A DNA stretch of 33,391 nt from an uncultured Flavobacteriales bacterium (GTDB lineage Bacteria; Bacteroidota; Bacteroidia; Flavobacteriales_G; Salibacteraceae), in contig CAJXZP010000046.1 of NCBI GenBank assembly GCA_913062955.1, positions 1 to 33,391 on the forward strand. The letters run 5' to 3'. The position numbers and the translations under genes were made by a program. Of the stretch, positions 8,714 through 17,050 are shown piece by piece (positions within the stretch are counted from its first letter, which is position 1; every line of letters begins with the position of its first letter). The notes below the pieces were generated by a model, which ran no database searches, had not been told where the DNA came from, and saw only the letters and a list, made by a program, of their open reading frames with translations.

Positions 8714-9772
8714 CTAGATATCATCCTTTAAAACCGCTCCGTTTTTATTGGCCAATTGCCCACAAGCAGCATCAATATCGTCTCCTCTACTTTTACGTAC
8801 TTGCGAATCTACCCCCTTGTATTTAAGGAAAGCTTGAAACTCTTCCGTACTTTGACGAGAACTCTTGCTGAATATAGCATCATCAATGGCATTGTATTCA
8901 ATGATATTCACCTTGGTGGGTACTTGCGCACATAAATTGGCCAAAGCTCTAACATCTTCTTTGGTATCGTTAAAGCCTTTAAAAAGGATGTATTCGAACG
9001 TAATTTTGTTCCCCGTCTTTTCGTAGAAGTACTTTAACGAATCCATTAATACCTCCAAGTTATTGGATTCATTAATGGCCATAATTTTATCTCGCTTGCT
9101 ATCCATCGCAGCATGCAAGGAAACGGCTAAGTTAAATTTAACCTGGTCATCGCCCAATTTGCGAATCATCTTGGCAATACCTGCGGTAGATACCGTGATA
9201 CGCTTAGAAGCCATGTTTAACCCTTCTGGAGAAGTGATTTTGTCGATGGCTCGCAATAAATTTTTGTAGTTCAGTAAAGGTTCACCCATGCCCATAAAGA
9301 CAATGTTGGTTAAACCTTTACCGTAATGTGTTTTTGCCTCCGCATCAATTAACGCCACTTGATCATAGATCTCCGCAGAATCAATATTACGTAACATTTT
9401 TAGTTTCCCAGTCGCACAAAAAGTACACGCTAAACTACAACCAATTTGAGACGAAACACATGCTGTATTTCGAGTATCCGTTGGAATAAGAACCCCTTCG
9501 GTAATTTTTTGATCAAATAATTTGAACGCATATTTGAAAGTGCCATCCACACTACGTTGCGACTCCGCAATAGTGACTGGATTGATTTCAAAATGTGTGT
9601 TTAAAATGTCCCGATGCTTGATGGAGAGATTCAACATCTCCTCAAAAGTTTTGGCAGATTTTTTCCAAAGCCAATCGTGAATTTGACGTGCACGGAATTT
9701 TTCAAAGCCGTATTCGCTAGTCTGATCAATGATCTCCTCTTTCGATAGCTTACGTATATCTGTTTTTGACAT
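8714..9772 (-). CDS. rlmN: Dual-specificity 23S rRNA/tRNA adenine-C2 methyltransferase RlmN
   Basis: Radical-SAM enzyme that methylates C2 of adenosine 2503 in 23S rRNA and A37 in some tRNAs. In 352 residues the CxxxCxxC cluster motif is C112-SLA-C116-TF-C119. C105 (in ACVSSQIGC) aligns with the resolving cysteine (C118 in E. coli). C337, in DIDAACGQLA, is the methyl-carrying cysteine. GMGEPLLNY, a typical SAM-binding GGE-like segment, is also visible. All catalytic residues are in place, so it should be active. It follows queA by 31 bases on the same strand with no terminator, so the two are likely one transcript; both act on the translation machinery. ATG 9772 gives the usual N-terminal helical domain. 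Confidence 0.96.
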   Translation of the reverse strand: MSKTDIRKLSKEEIIDQTSEYGFEKFRARQIHDWLWKKSAKTFEEMLNLSIKHRDILNTHFEINPVTIAESQRSVDGTFKYAFKLFDQKITEGVLIPTDTRNTACVSSQIGCSLACTFCATGKLKMLRNIDSAEIYDQVALIDAEAKTHYGKGLTNIVFMGMGEPLLNYKNLLRAIDKITSPEGLNMASKRITVSTAGIAKMIRKLGDDQVKFNLAVSLHAAMDSKRDKIMAINESNNLEVLMDSLKYFYEKTGNKITFEYILFKGFNDTKEDVRALANLCAQVPTKVNIIEYNAIDDAIFSKSSRQSTEEFQAFLKYKGVDSQVRKSRGDDIDAACGQLANKNGAVLKDDI

Positions 9773-9803
9773 TTTGTGTAGTGCTGGTAGTAAACTACAA
9801 GAC

Positions 9804-10853
9804 TTAGATAATTAACATGGCGTCACCGTAGGCTTGGAATCTGTATTTTTCCTTTAAGGCTACTTCATACGCATGTCTCACTTCATCGTACCCACCAAAA
9901 GCAGAAACTGCCATTAATAAAGTAGAATGTGAATCATGGAAATTTGTAATCAATGAATTGGGTAATGAAAACTCATGTGGAGGAAACAAAAATTTGTTAG
10001 ACCAACCATCAAATGGTTTCAAAAAACCATCCGTAGAAACAGTGGTTTCCATACTTCTTAATACAGAAGTACCCACCGCACAAATTCTCTTTTTATTGGC
10101 TTTAGCAGAATTCACTAAGGTACACGCATCTTGGTCTACGAGTAATTTCTCGCTATCCATTTTGTGCTTCGTTAAATCCTCTACATCCACCTGACGGAAA
10201 CTACCTAAACTTGTATTAATCGTGATGTACGAATAATCCACCCCTTGAAGTTCCAAACGCTTCATTAAGTTTCTACTAAAGTGTAAACCTGCCGATGATG
10301 GCGCTACCGCTCCTTCGTTCTTCGCGAAAATGGTTTGGTATCTCTCCGCATCTTCTGGCTCTACCTTACGCTTAATGTAATCTGGAAGAGGAGTCTCGCC
10401 CATTTCGTAGATTAATTTCTTGAAATCATCGTAATCCCCATCAAATAAGAAACGTAAAGTTCTTCCTCGAGAAGTCGTATTGTCAATCACTTCCGCTACT
10501 AAATCATCGTTTTCACCGAAATACAATTTGTTTCCAATACGGATTTTACGCGCTGGATCCACTAGTACATCCCACAAACGGCTATCTGAATTTAGCTCTC
10601 TTAATAAGAAAACCTCAATTAATGCCCCTGTTTTTTCTTTGTTTCCGTACAATCTTGCCGGGAATACCTTGGAATCATTCATGACCATTACGTCACCTTC
10701 GCCAAAATAATTTACGATATCTTTAAAAACCTTGTGCTCAATTTCACCCGTATCACGGTGCAACACCATTAATCGAGACTCGTCTCTTTCTTGTGCGGGA
10801 TGTTGAGCGATTAACTCTTCAGGAATTTCAATCTTGAACTTTGTTAACTTCAT
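9804..10853 (-). CDS. queA: S-adenosylmethionine:tRNA ribosyltransferase-isomerase QueA
   Basis: Transfers and isomerises the ribose of SAM onto 7-aminomethyl-7-deazaguanine in tRNA, giving epoxyqueuosine at the wobble position of tRNAs with GUN anticodons. The 349-residue length is normal. Family segments visible include the N-terminal [20 protein letters not shown], the KVFPARL strand, TPLPDYIKR, the highly conserved [13 protein letters not shown] and the C-terminal [16 protein letters not shown]. No other queuosine gene is in the window, so the pathway must continue elsewhere or rely on salvage. First gene of a probable queA-rlmN transcript; a perfect TAnnTTTG box lies about 100 bases upstream. 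Confidence 0.96.
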   Translation of the reverse strand: MKLTKFKIEIPEELIAQHPAQERDESRLMVLHRDTGEIEHKVFKDIVNYFGEGDVMVMNDSKVFPARLYGNKEKTGALIEVFLLRELNSDSRLWDVLVDPARKIRIGNKLYFGENDDLVAEVIDNTTSRGRTLRFLFDGDYDDFKKLIYEMGETPLPDYIKRKVEPEDAERYQTIFAKNEGAVAPSSAGLHFSRNLMKRLELQGVDYSYITINTSLGSFRQVDVEDLTKHKMDSEKLLVDQDACTLVNSAKANKKRICAVGTSVLRSMETTVSTDGFLKPFDGWSNKFLFPPHEFSLPNSLITNFHDSHSTLLMAVSAFGGYDEVRHAYEVALKEKYRFQAYGDAMLII

Positions 10854-10951
10854 CTTGGAATGTTGTTTTTATCGTAAATTGGAAATGACTTTTCAGCTCT
10901 AAAATATAGACCAAAAAATTGTCATATTCCGCAAAATTGTTTAAAAGTCTG

Positions 10952-10959
10952 CAAAAATA
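10952..10959 (-). promoter_or_regulatory. Possible TAnnTTTG promoter for queA-rlmN
   Basis: On the minus strand TATTTTTG matches the -7 box. No TTG stands at the ideal -33 distance. The leader to ATG 10853 would be about 90 bases. Confidence 0.4.
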
Positions 10960-11010
10960 CGATAATGCCTTCAATTGACGTGTTAATTCTGTGTTATTGT
11001 TGACTCAGGG

Positions 11011-11034
11011 GAGTCGGAAGTCGGAAGACCGAAG
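11011..11034 (+). repeat. 24-base dispersed repeat, copy 1
   Basis: Begins GAGTCGGAAGTCGGAAGACC and is built of GTCGGAA units. An identical copy is at 11696-11719. Copy 1 is followed by ACGGGAG and a T10 run. Confidence 0.85.
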
Positions 11035-11115
11035 ACGGGAGTTTTTTTTTACTCCTCTCAATAAGTTAGATTCTACCGAATTAACCTAGTTGTTCCAGTG
11101 TCTTGATCTTGGTGG

Positions 11116-11283
11116 TTAGGCGTAGGGTCCCGCTACGTCTTGTTTAACGTGGCCTCTGGCCTTTAAATGGTGAAGTCGTAAAACAAAATCTAAACACTTT
11201 CCATCCTTTGGGCCTCTTGAATCCCCGTTTTCATTGTTTGCTGTAAACTTGATTTTAGAATAGTTGTTTTGAAATACCTTCAT
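11116..11283 (-). other. Small ORF of 55 codons, doubtful
   Basis: ATG 11283 to TAA 11116 on the minus strand. It starts MKVFQNNYSKIKF and ends KQDVAGPYA. No promoter or ribosome-binding site was recognised. Its second half lies in a GC-rich patch of the repeat block, so it is more likely a repeat translation than a gene. Confidence 0.2.
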
Positions 11284-11481
11284 GGAAGAGCAATTGCTTA
11301 GAATACGACCTAAGAATAAAAAGTCGAAAACTTTGTTAAGGGTGTAAATGTTAGAAGACCTTTTTGTGTAGTGTTAGGCGGACTGAAGCTCGGAATTGCG
11401 TTCCCGAAGGGAAAGGAGCATGGAGAGTGAGAAGGGAGCGGTCGCTTGCGAAACACCTTCCAAAAAGCGCCTTTTCTTTTG

Positions 11482-11516
11482 GTTCGTTTTCTTTGGTGCG
11501 AACAAAGAAAATGAAC
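11482..11516. repeat. Imperfect inverted repeat within the repeat block
   Basis: Arms 11482-11495 (GTTCGTTTTCTTTG) and 11503-11516 (CAAAGAAAATGAAC) pair at 13 of 14 positions around the loop GTGCGAA. There is no T-tract directly after it, so it is not a normal terminator. It resembles folded intergenic repeats seen in Bacteroidota. Confidence 0.75.
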
Positions 11517-11695
11517 AAAGCACAAATAATAATTCATTTTTTTTTTTAGGAAAGGCTACTTTCTATGCAATCGCTGTAGCGAAGGGGGGACTAACGTAGG
11601 AGGGATTAGGGGGATTGACTCTGTTCATTTGAGACGTAAGCTATTTAGTCTTTCCCGCTTAAATGAAACTTACGGCAGTTTTTTAGTAGAGTTAT

Positions 11696-11719
11696 GAGTC
11701 GGAAGTCGGAAGACCGAAG
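11696..11719 (+). repeat. 24-base dispersed repeat, copy 2
   Basis: Identical to 11011-11034 over 24 bases, and followed again by a short T-run. Confidence 0.85.
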
Positions 11720-11836
11720 TTTTTGAAATTGATTGTTGTTCCATCCCCCTTTCGTTTGTACGTCTCTCCTGTCCCTCTCCTCCAAGGGGGGGGGGCAGGA
11801 ATATTTCTTGCTTTCGAAAAGGAAATAAAAGGGCAT

Positions 11837-11864
11837 AAAAAAAACCGATCATTTCTGATCGGTT
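11837..11864 (-). terminator. Intrinsic terminator of the cold-shock gene
   Basis: Perfect 9-bp stem (AACCGATCA 11843-11851, TGATCGGTT 11856-11864), GAAA loop on the minus strand, then a run of T. Confidence 0.92.
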
Positions 11865-11892
11865 CCAATTTTATTTTGAAAAAAAATAAAAA

Positions 11893-12084
11893 TTATGCAA
11901 TTTTTACATTTACTGCATTTAATCCTTTTTTACCTTCTTCAACATCAAAACTTACTTTGTCGCCTTCTCTGATTTCATCAATAAGACCGTTTACATGTAC
12001 AAATACATCTGCACCTCCACCTTCTTGGGTGATAAATCCGAATCCTTTAGAATCGTTGAAAAATTTTACTGTTCCGTTACTCAT
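11893..12084 (-). CDS. Cold-shock domain protein
   Basis: A 63-residue single cold-shock domain (OB fold) that binds single-stranded RNA and DNA and acts as an RNA chaperone. Both RNA-binding motifs are intact: RNP1 as K13-GFGFI and RNP2 as V27-FVHV. The protein starts MSNGTVKFF, as usual for the family, which confirms ATG 12084. It has a clean single-gene unit: a perfect TAnnTTTG box about 24 bases upstream and a strong terminator 28 bases past the stop. The leader appears short (about 17 bases), unlike the long thermosensing leader of E. coli cspA, so cold regulation by that mechanism is not suggested. Confidence 0.96.
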   Translation of the reverse strand: MSNGTVKFFNDSKGFGFITQEGGGADVFVHVNGLIDEIREGDKVSFDVEEGKKGLNAVNVKIA

Positions 12085-12107
12085 AACTATTTTATTATAA
12101 TAAGCCG

Positions 12108-12115
12108 CAAATATA
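12108..12115 (-). promoter_or_regulatory. TAnnTTTG promoter of the cold-shock gene
   Basis: On the minus strand TATATTTG is a perfect -7 box, with CTG 18 bases upstream as a weak -33 element. Start of transcription is expected near 12101. Confidence 0.65.
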
Positions 12116-12324
12116 CGTTATTATTCATGTTGACAGCACTTTATTTTTTATTTTTTTTATTTTATTGCTTCTATATCATTTTCGTTCTATGAAGAGGTAA
12201 TAATTTATTGTGAGTGAGATCTTTAGCAGTGGGTGTGGAATGCAGTAATACCAAGTGATTCAGCCTACTTTGTAAAGGATCAATTGCATGGTAAACCGAC
12301 TAAAGTGACTACTTCTTTTTTTGA

Positions 12325-12332
12325 TAAGTTTG
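12325..12332 (+). promoter_or_regulatory. TAnnTTTG promoter for the MFS gene
   Basis: TAAGTTTG is a perfect -7 box and puts the transcript start near 12339. This rules out the upstream TTG codon at 12321 and supports ATG 12366 as the start of the transporter. Confidence 0.55.
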
Positions 12333-12365
12333 TTTGTATTAATAAAAAATGGAAACAGAACAATC

Positions 12366-13631
12366 ATGACCATATTATCTAAGCAGCCCATTCATCGTAT
12401 TTTATTATTGATCTTGGCGGGGGAGTCTATTTTTATATTGCCTTTTGTACTCGCTCGTATTTTCCGCCCTACCTTTTTGGATGTTTTTGGACTCAATAAT
12501 TTTGAATTGGGTACCTGCTTTTCCATTTATGGGGTAGTGGCTTTGTTGTCTTATTTGTATGGAGGCGCTATTGCCGATAAATACCCTCCTCGCAAATTAA
12601 TGGCTTCGGCTTTATTTCTAACCGCTTTGGGAGGATTTTACATGGCTTCCTTTCCTTCGTTTGTCATGTTAAAGGTATTGTTTGGGTATTGGGGGTTTAC
12701 TACAATTTTTTTGTTTTGGGGAGCTATGATCAAAGCTACTCGTGCGTGGGGAGGTGAAGCGAACCAGGGAAAAGCCTTTGGTTTTTTAGAAGGTGGACGA
12801 GGATTTGTTGCCGCATCTTTGGGCGCCATCGGTGTTTTTATTTTCTCGCTTTTTATTCGGGAGGATATTGCGGATACCCCATTTTTAGACCGTCAAGATG
12901 CGTTCCGTTATGTGATTTTATTTACCTCTGGGGTAGTGACTGTCGTTGGTCTCTTGGTATACTTCTTTATGCGTACGGTGGATTCATCTATGGCGAAAAT
13001 TGATACCCCATTACCTGCTATGGCTAATTTGAAATCGGTGATAAAAATCCCATCAGTAGGGTTACTTATGATTATTGTACTGTGCGCCTATGTAGGTTAC
13101 AAACTAACGGATATATTTTCCTTGTATGCCAAAGAAGTAATGCTGTTTGATGAGTTGGAAGCCGCTAAGGTGGGAACATTTCAATTGTATTTACGTCCCA
13201 TTGTTTGTATCTCTATAGGTTTATTAGCCGACAGAACCAAAGCTTCTCTTTGGATGATTATTGGCTTCGTAACGATGTTATTGGGCGCCATCATTTTTGC
13301 ATCTGGGGTTTTGGAACCAACGGTAACCCGATTTTTTATTATGTCATTGATAATTACGGCTTCGGGAACGTATGCTGTTCGGACCTTATACTTTGCGGCA
13401 ATGGAAGAAGGGAAAATTCCTTTGGCGGTTACTGGAACGGCCGTGGGTTTAATTTCTGTTATTGGATATACGCCTGATATTTTTGTAGGGCCTATTATGG
13501 GGTATTTGCTAGATGCTTCACCTGGGGAGTTGGGCCATCAACATGTGTTTATGATGTTGGCTGGGTTTTCAATTATTGGCTTAATTGCTGCGGTTGGGTT
13601 TAAGAAAATTACCCGCAAAAAGAATTATTAA
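12366..13631 (+). CDS. Major facilitator superfamily transporter
   Basis: A 421-residue inner-membrane protein with about twelve hydrophobic segments in two halves. The loop after helix 2 reads GGAIADKYPPRKLM, the characteristic MFS motif A. Helix 4-5 carries NQGKAFGFLEGGRG, seen in transporters related to the sugar-phosphate/YihN-like branch. The second half begins after the soluble linker at about residues 205-230. Substrate cannot be told from sequence. The frame extends back to a TTG at 12321, but that codon lies upstream of the probable transcription start, so ATG 12366 (MTILSKQPIHRILL) is chosen. It ends 10 bases from the convergent gene on the minus strand, and no terminator was found there. 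Confidence 0.88.
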   Translation: MTILSKQPIHRILLLILAGESIFILPFVLARIFRPTFLDVFGLNNFELGTCFSIYGVVALLSYLYGGAIADKYPPRKLMASALFLTALGGFYMASFPSFVMLKVLFGYWGFTTIFLFWGAMIKATRAWGGEANQGKAFGFLEGGRGFVAASLGAIGVFIFSLFIREDIADTPFLDRQDAFRYVILFTSGVVTVVGLLVYFFMRTVDSSMAKIDTPLPAMANLKSVIKIPSVGLLMIIVLCAYVGYKLTDIFSLYAKEVMLFDELEAAKVGTFQLYLRPIVCISIGLLADRTKASLWMIIGFVTMLLGAIIFASGVLEPTVTRFFIMSLIITASGTYAVRTLYFAAMEEGKIPLAVTGTAVGLISVIGYTPDIFVGPIMGYLLDASPGELGHQHVFMMLAGFSIIGLIAAVGFKKITRKKNY

Positions 13632-13641
13632 ATGCAGCTTA

Positions 13642-14073
13642 TCAATAATCAAAATAACCCGAATCGGGAGGCATAGAGTCTACCTTTAGTTGATGTAGTT
13701 TTTTGAAAAATGGAATTCCATTTTCACCCAAATAAGAATTGGAGAATTTCATGAAATGACCATCTGCATGGATACTTAAGTTACTCGACTGGTAGGTATG
13801 TAGTTTGTAAAACGGAATGACCCAAGCGTAGGTAAGCAGGTGAATATCAAAATGAACAATAACCCCTTTTGGGCGAATTTCTATGTCGACTAGATTGTTC
13901 AATTCTTGGCCTGGATGTAACTTGCCAAAGGCAGAACTAAAAGAAATTAAAAGGAGGTTTGGAGATCCAATACAGCCACGAGCCACTTTTTCATGAAATG
14001 AAAAAGGTTCACCTACCAATGCAATGCATTCGGAATGATGGACTAATGAACTATTTGAAATTTCGTAAATCAT
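13642..14073 (-). CDS. Conserved hypothetical protein, Bacteroidota type
   Basis: A 143-residue soluble protein with no signal peptide or membrane segment. It is rich in alternating hydrophobic and polar residues, so probably mostly beta strands. The stretch EKVARGCIGSPNLLLISFSS and then FGKLHPGQELNNLVDIEIR look like conserved core motifs, and LLTYAWVIPFYKL a buried strand. I do not know its function. The frame opens at a TTG (14091), but ATG 14073 (MIYEISNS) is the likelier start. It is divergent from the small gene at 14184 with 110 bases between them, which must hold both promoters. Its stop lies 10 bases from that of the convergent MFS gene. Confidence 0.8.
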   Translation of the reverse strand: MIYEISNSSLVHHSECIALVGEPFSFHEKVARGCIGSPNLLLISFSSAFGKLHPGQELNNLVDIEIRPKGVIVHFDIHLLTYAWVIPFYKLHTYQSSNLSIHADGHFMKFSNSYLGENGIPFFKKLHQLKVDSMPPDSGYFDY

Positions 14074-14183
14074 AGGTATAGCTAGCAACAAGAATTTTTT
14101 AATTTCCGTGAAAAAGCATTAAACGATTATTAATACGCCATTTAATTAGCTAAAATAATAATTTTACACCAGATTAAATAGGT

Positions 14184-14591
14184 ATGAAAAAAGATATTGA
14201 AATTCCCGAAGTGAAAAACGTTCATGTAGCAGCGGTTAAAGACACGACTCCGGGCCAAGAAGAATCATGGAATGTTTTTGTGGTGAACAATAGAAATGAA
14301 ATGATTGATACCGTGATGGTGACTTCAAAAGGGTACATGACCGATAAATTTGGTCACGAAACTAAAACCTCTGTTATGCGTCATAAGTTGGGGGCAGTAC
14401 CTGCTAAAACTGCCGTGAAAATTGAACCAATTACACCCGAAGTATTTCAATTAAACAACGAATATTGGGTAACTTTTTTTGCGGAGAATAAATTATTTGA
14501 AAAGAAATTCATTTTTGGTTCAGACACCATTGTACCAGAATTGGAAGAAGATGTACCGGTATTAAATGTAAAAGGTGTGGTGGTTTGGTAA
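14184..14591 (+). CDS. Conserved hypothetical protein, Bacteroidota type
   Basis: A 135-residue soluble protein starting MKKDIEIPEVKNVHVAAV. The pattern of strands (WNVFVVNN, DTVMVTSKGY, AVKIEPI, YWVTFFAEN, KKFIFGSDTI) suggests a beta-sandwich of about 110 residues followed by an acidic tail (PELEEDVPVLNVKGVVVW). Similar proteins occur widely in Flavobacteria; some databases give them unrelated tRNA-synthetase names, and nothing in this sequence supports that. Function unknown. A near-match -7 box (TAATTTTA, last base off) lies about 30 bases upstream. It is divergent from the gene at 13642-14073 and convergent with the secreted protein at 14602. Confidence 0.82.
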   Translation: MKKDIEIPEVKNVHVAAVKDTTPGQEESWNVFVVNNRNEMIDTVMVTSKGYMTDKFGHETKTSVMRHKLGAVPAKTAVKIEPITPEVFQLNNEYWVTFFAENKLFEKKFIFGSDTIVPELEEDVPVLNVKGVVVW

Positions 14592-14601
14592 TCCTAAAAT
14601 C

Positions 14602-15612
14602 CTATTGGGTGGGTGTTTTTTCAAAATAATAAATTTCGTATTGTCCGTCATAATCCCAGGAAGGGACCCCAAATCCACTAGGGGTCAGTTTTTTTATCCG
14701 TAATTCTTTTTCAAGGTCGAGGGTTAAGGTGAAAACCATACTGAATTCAATGGGTAGGTTATCTATTTCTTCTTCAATCACCACGAAATCTCCAAAATCG
14801 TCTTCCATATCAATTTGTACTATTTGGGTCATAACGGAATCCTTTGGGAAAGATTCTTGGTCTGTGGAGAATACATTTTGTGGTAAAGGATGTTGTTCAA
14901 AATAGGGGCCACAAACAGATGCGTACATTCTTTTTTGACTGTACCCAAATGGACGGTTATTCCCTTCTACGGGTGCATCGATGTTAATAGGAAGGGTAAC
15001 CCGAAAATTGTAATCCACTTGTTGAAATAATTTTGGAAGGTATTGATGACTATGCGTCTCTAGAAACTTATCCGTTGGGATGTTTTTTCCTTCTTGTAAT
15101 TTCTTATACGCTACATGGATGGTTATTCCTTCGCTATTGGTTTTTGTGAATTGAATACCCATTAACCGATTCACCCATTTCTTGGTGATAACGCTATATC
15201 CCATATTTAAAATAAGGGATACGGATAGGTCTTTTATTTCGGTTTTTTCAACCGCTAATAGGAGCACCACCTCGTCATTTTCATAGTCTTCCATATAGAT
15301 GGAGTCGGTCAGTTGAGAATAAAAAAATGGAGCTGAAAATGGAACGCCCTTTAAACTGGGACTCCACAAAACATAATCTGCTGTATTTCCGGTCTTAATA
15401 TCTTGTTCCAATTGGGTGAGGAGACTGGTGGCTACAAGTTTGCCTACCCATGCATCCCGTGTAATCTCAAATACATGGGTATTGAAATCATCGTTGACTT
15501 CATCCCGAAGACCAAATATAATATTCAATTCGGAGGGCATGTTTTGGGCGGAAATAGAATTTCCAAAAAGGAGGGGCAATACCCAGGCAACGAAGGCGAG
15601 TTTTTTAATCAT
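14602..15612 (-). CDS. Secreted protein of unknown function
   Basis: A 336-residue protein with a clear signal peptide (residues 1-22, MIKKLAFVAWVL... ISAQ). The mature part has no further membrane segment and no lipobox, and no type IX sorting domain at the end (EIYYFEKTPTQ), so it is probably periplasmic or outer-membrane associated. It is rich in acidic and aromatic residues, with acidic stretches such as MEDYENDE and VIEEEIDN. I do not recognise the family. The start ATG at 15612 overlaps the last 8 bases of the upstream EamA gene, so translation is probably coupled and both are on one transcript. The stop lies 10 bases from that of the convergent gene. Confidence 0.8.
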   Translation of the reverse strand: MIKKLAFVAWVLPLLFGNSISAQNMPSELNIIFGLRDEVNDDFNTHVFEITRDAWVGKLVATSLLTQLEQDIKTGNTADYVLWSPSLKGVPFSAPFFYSQLTDSIYMEDYENDEVVLLLAVEKTEIKDLSVSLILNMGYSVITKKWVNRLMGIQFTKTNSEGITIHVAYKKLQEGKNIPTDKFLETHSHQYLPKLFQQVDYNFRVTLPINIDAPVEGNNRPFGYSQKRMYASVCGPYFEQHPLPQNVFSTDQESFPKDSVMTQIVQIDMEDDFGDFVVIEEEIDNLPIEFSMVFTLTLDLEKELRIKKLTPSGFGVPSWDYDGQYEIYYFEKTPTQ

Positions 15613-16504
15613 GAAGCTGTTTTTTTAGTGGCCTGTTTTGGATATTTCTAATTTGGGGATAGGTAATGGCTAATAGGATAAGGACCACTCCAAACCATTG
15701 CCAAAAACTTACGTATTCGTGTAATATGATGGATGCGCTTAGTACCGCAACGGGTAATTCAATACCACTAATAATGGATGCCTCTGTGGTACCAATTTTT
15801 GGAATGCCCCAAGCAAAAAAGATTGGCGGTATCACTATTCCAAAAATGGCTAATGGAATCCCATAACTTAATAATCCATTGGTTGAAATACCGTCTAGTC
15901 CTTGCCATGGAAGGAAAAATAACATCGAGAATAAAGCGCCACCAGTACTTCGAAAGGCGGCAGTCATCATAAAGTGAGCATCATTTTTGGTGCCATTTAC
16001 ATAAATGAAAATAGCATAACCAAATGCAGCCAAAAGTCCGTATCCTATTCCGGGAAGACTCCATTTTAAGTTGGGTTGATCTACAATTCCAGCTGCGAAC
16101 ACCGTTCCAATGATTAATACAAGTACGCTAAAAGTCTGAAGAGTGGAAGGTCGTTTTCGTTTGAAAATGATATCGAGTACTACCCCCATCCATACAAATT
16201 GAAATAAGAGTAAAATGGCAATGGAAGCAGGAACAAATTCAACACATTTGTAATAGGCAAAACTGGTCATCCCCAATGGGAAGCCGCTCACTAAAATTTT
16301 CCACCATGAGGTCGTGTTTAGAGACGTTTTAATTCCGATGGACTTGTATATAAATACCAATAACCAGCAAAATAACGCTCCCAACCAAAGTTGAGAGGTA
16401 ACCACTTGACTTACATCAAAGCCTTTGCCATACGCTAACTTTACAATTGTGGAAAGTATGCCAAAACTGCCAGCGCCTATTAATACTATAATTCTACCCT
16501 TCAT
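15605..16504 (-). CDS. EamA/DMT-family membrane transporter
   Basis: A 299-residue inner-membrane protein with ten hydrophobic segments in two related halves of five, the standard EamA (drug/metabolite transporter) layout. Helix 1 has GAGSFGILSTIVKLAYGKG, helix 3-4 has SGFPLGMTSFAYYKCVEFVPAS, and the second half repeats the pattern with FFAWGIPKIGTTEASIISGIELPVAVLSA. Such proteins usually export amino acids or small metabolites; the substrate here is unknown. It overlaps the following secreted protein by 8 bases. ATG 16504 is preceded by a weak TAATCTTG box at 16526-16533. Confidence 0.88.
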   Translation of the reverse strand: MKGRIIVLIGAGSFGILSTIVKLAYGKGFDVSQVVTSQLWLGALFCWLLVFIYKSIGIKTSLNTTSWWKILVSGFPLGMTSFAYYKCVEFVPASIAILLLFQFVWMGVVLDIIFKRKRPSTLQTFSVLVLIIGTVFAAGIVDQPNLKWSLPGIGYGLLAAFGYAIFIYVNGTKNDAHFMMTAAFRSTGGALFSMLFFLPWQGLDGISTNGLLSYGIPLAIFGIVIPPIFFAWGIPKIGTTEASIISGIELPVAVLSASIILHEYVSFWQWFGVVLILLAITYPQIRNIQNRPLKKQLHD

Positions 16505-17050
16505 GTGTATTTCTGTATGGACTCACAAGATTAATATACATCTTGGGTCCCACTGAAATTTTTAGTTCTTTTTTCTCTAATATCTTTTTCATGGATGTCA
16601 TTTCCAATTTACATGGTTTGGAATGAGGACAGATTTACGTAATTCTTTGACATGTTCTTCAAGGACGTCAAAGTAACTGAGATACTTTGTGATTACCTTG
16701 ATGTTACTTTTTTTTGTGTAGCTTGAAAGAGTTAAAGTGACGAAAAAGAGAGTTTTGAAAAATAGTATTACGAATTTCAGCTTCTTCCTATTCAAAAGTA
16801 CAAATAACTTACAGAAAAAATAATACCATTGGGTGGCTATAGGCGTGGATTCGTTTGCTTTTCAGATACCATAGCCATTTAATTCGATTCCCTATTTGAA
16901 ACATGGCACAATTTTTAATGTAGAGACCCAATCAAAGGAATAATCTTTCGGTCTTGACGCGTCCATTGTTTTGAATTACTTAACATGGGTTAAGCAATAT
17001 TTTTCAGGTTGTTTTCTTCCTTTGATGTTGGATTTTAAGGTGTCTGCTAT
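16505..17050. other. Intergenic stretch with minus-strand signals, no firm gene
   Basis: There are 546 bases between divergent genes. On the minus strand there is a 31-codon ORF (16904 to 16809) starting MFQIGNRIKWLWY. It is followed directly by a perfect TAnnTTTG box (16793-16800) and then by a frame of 65 codons whose only possible start is a TTG inside that box. The 65-codon frame is hydrophobic near its start (VILFFKTLFFVTLTL) but has no usable initiator downstream of the predicted transcript start. A leader RNA for the EamA gene, a small RNA or a decayed gene are all possible. Confidence 0.4.
16793..16800 (-). promoter_or_regulatory. Possible minus-strand TAnnTTTG promoter
   Basis: TACTTTTG on the minus strand. 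It would start an RNA near 16787 with about 280 bases before the EamA start codon. Confidence 0.35.

Larger units (their letters stand above)
10960..11836. other. Gene-free block of intergenic repeats
   Basis: Nearly 900 bases without a convincing gene between queA and the cold-shock gene. It contains two exact copies of a 24-base sequence (11011-11034, 11696-11719), a 14-bp inverted repeat (11482-11516), T10 and T11-type runs and a G10 run (11786-11795). Several GC-rich patches contrast with the AT-rich flanks. Short ORFs on both strands overlap one another and read as repeat translations. The pattern fits an accumulation site for dispersed, non-autonomous repeats; no transposase, terminal inverted repeats or target duplication could be recognised. 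Confidence 0.6.

Noticed and set aside
11364-11599. Two overlapping plus-strand frames of 61 and 67 codons
   Set aside because: They lie across the inverted repeat in the repeat island, overlap each other and end in poly-Phe from a T run.
11645-12100. Frames of 60 to 125 codons around and opposite the cold-shock gene
   Set aside because: Antisense shadows and translations of low-complexity sequence; the cold-shock protein explains the region.
16598-16795. 65-codon minus-strand frame with hydrophobic head
   Set aside because: Its only possible start, a TTG, lies inside a promoter -7 box; there is no other initiator. Kept only as part of the intergenic description.
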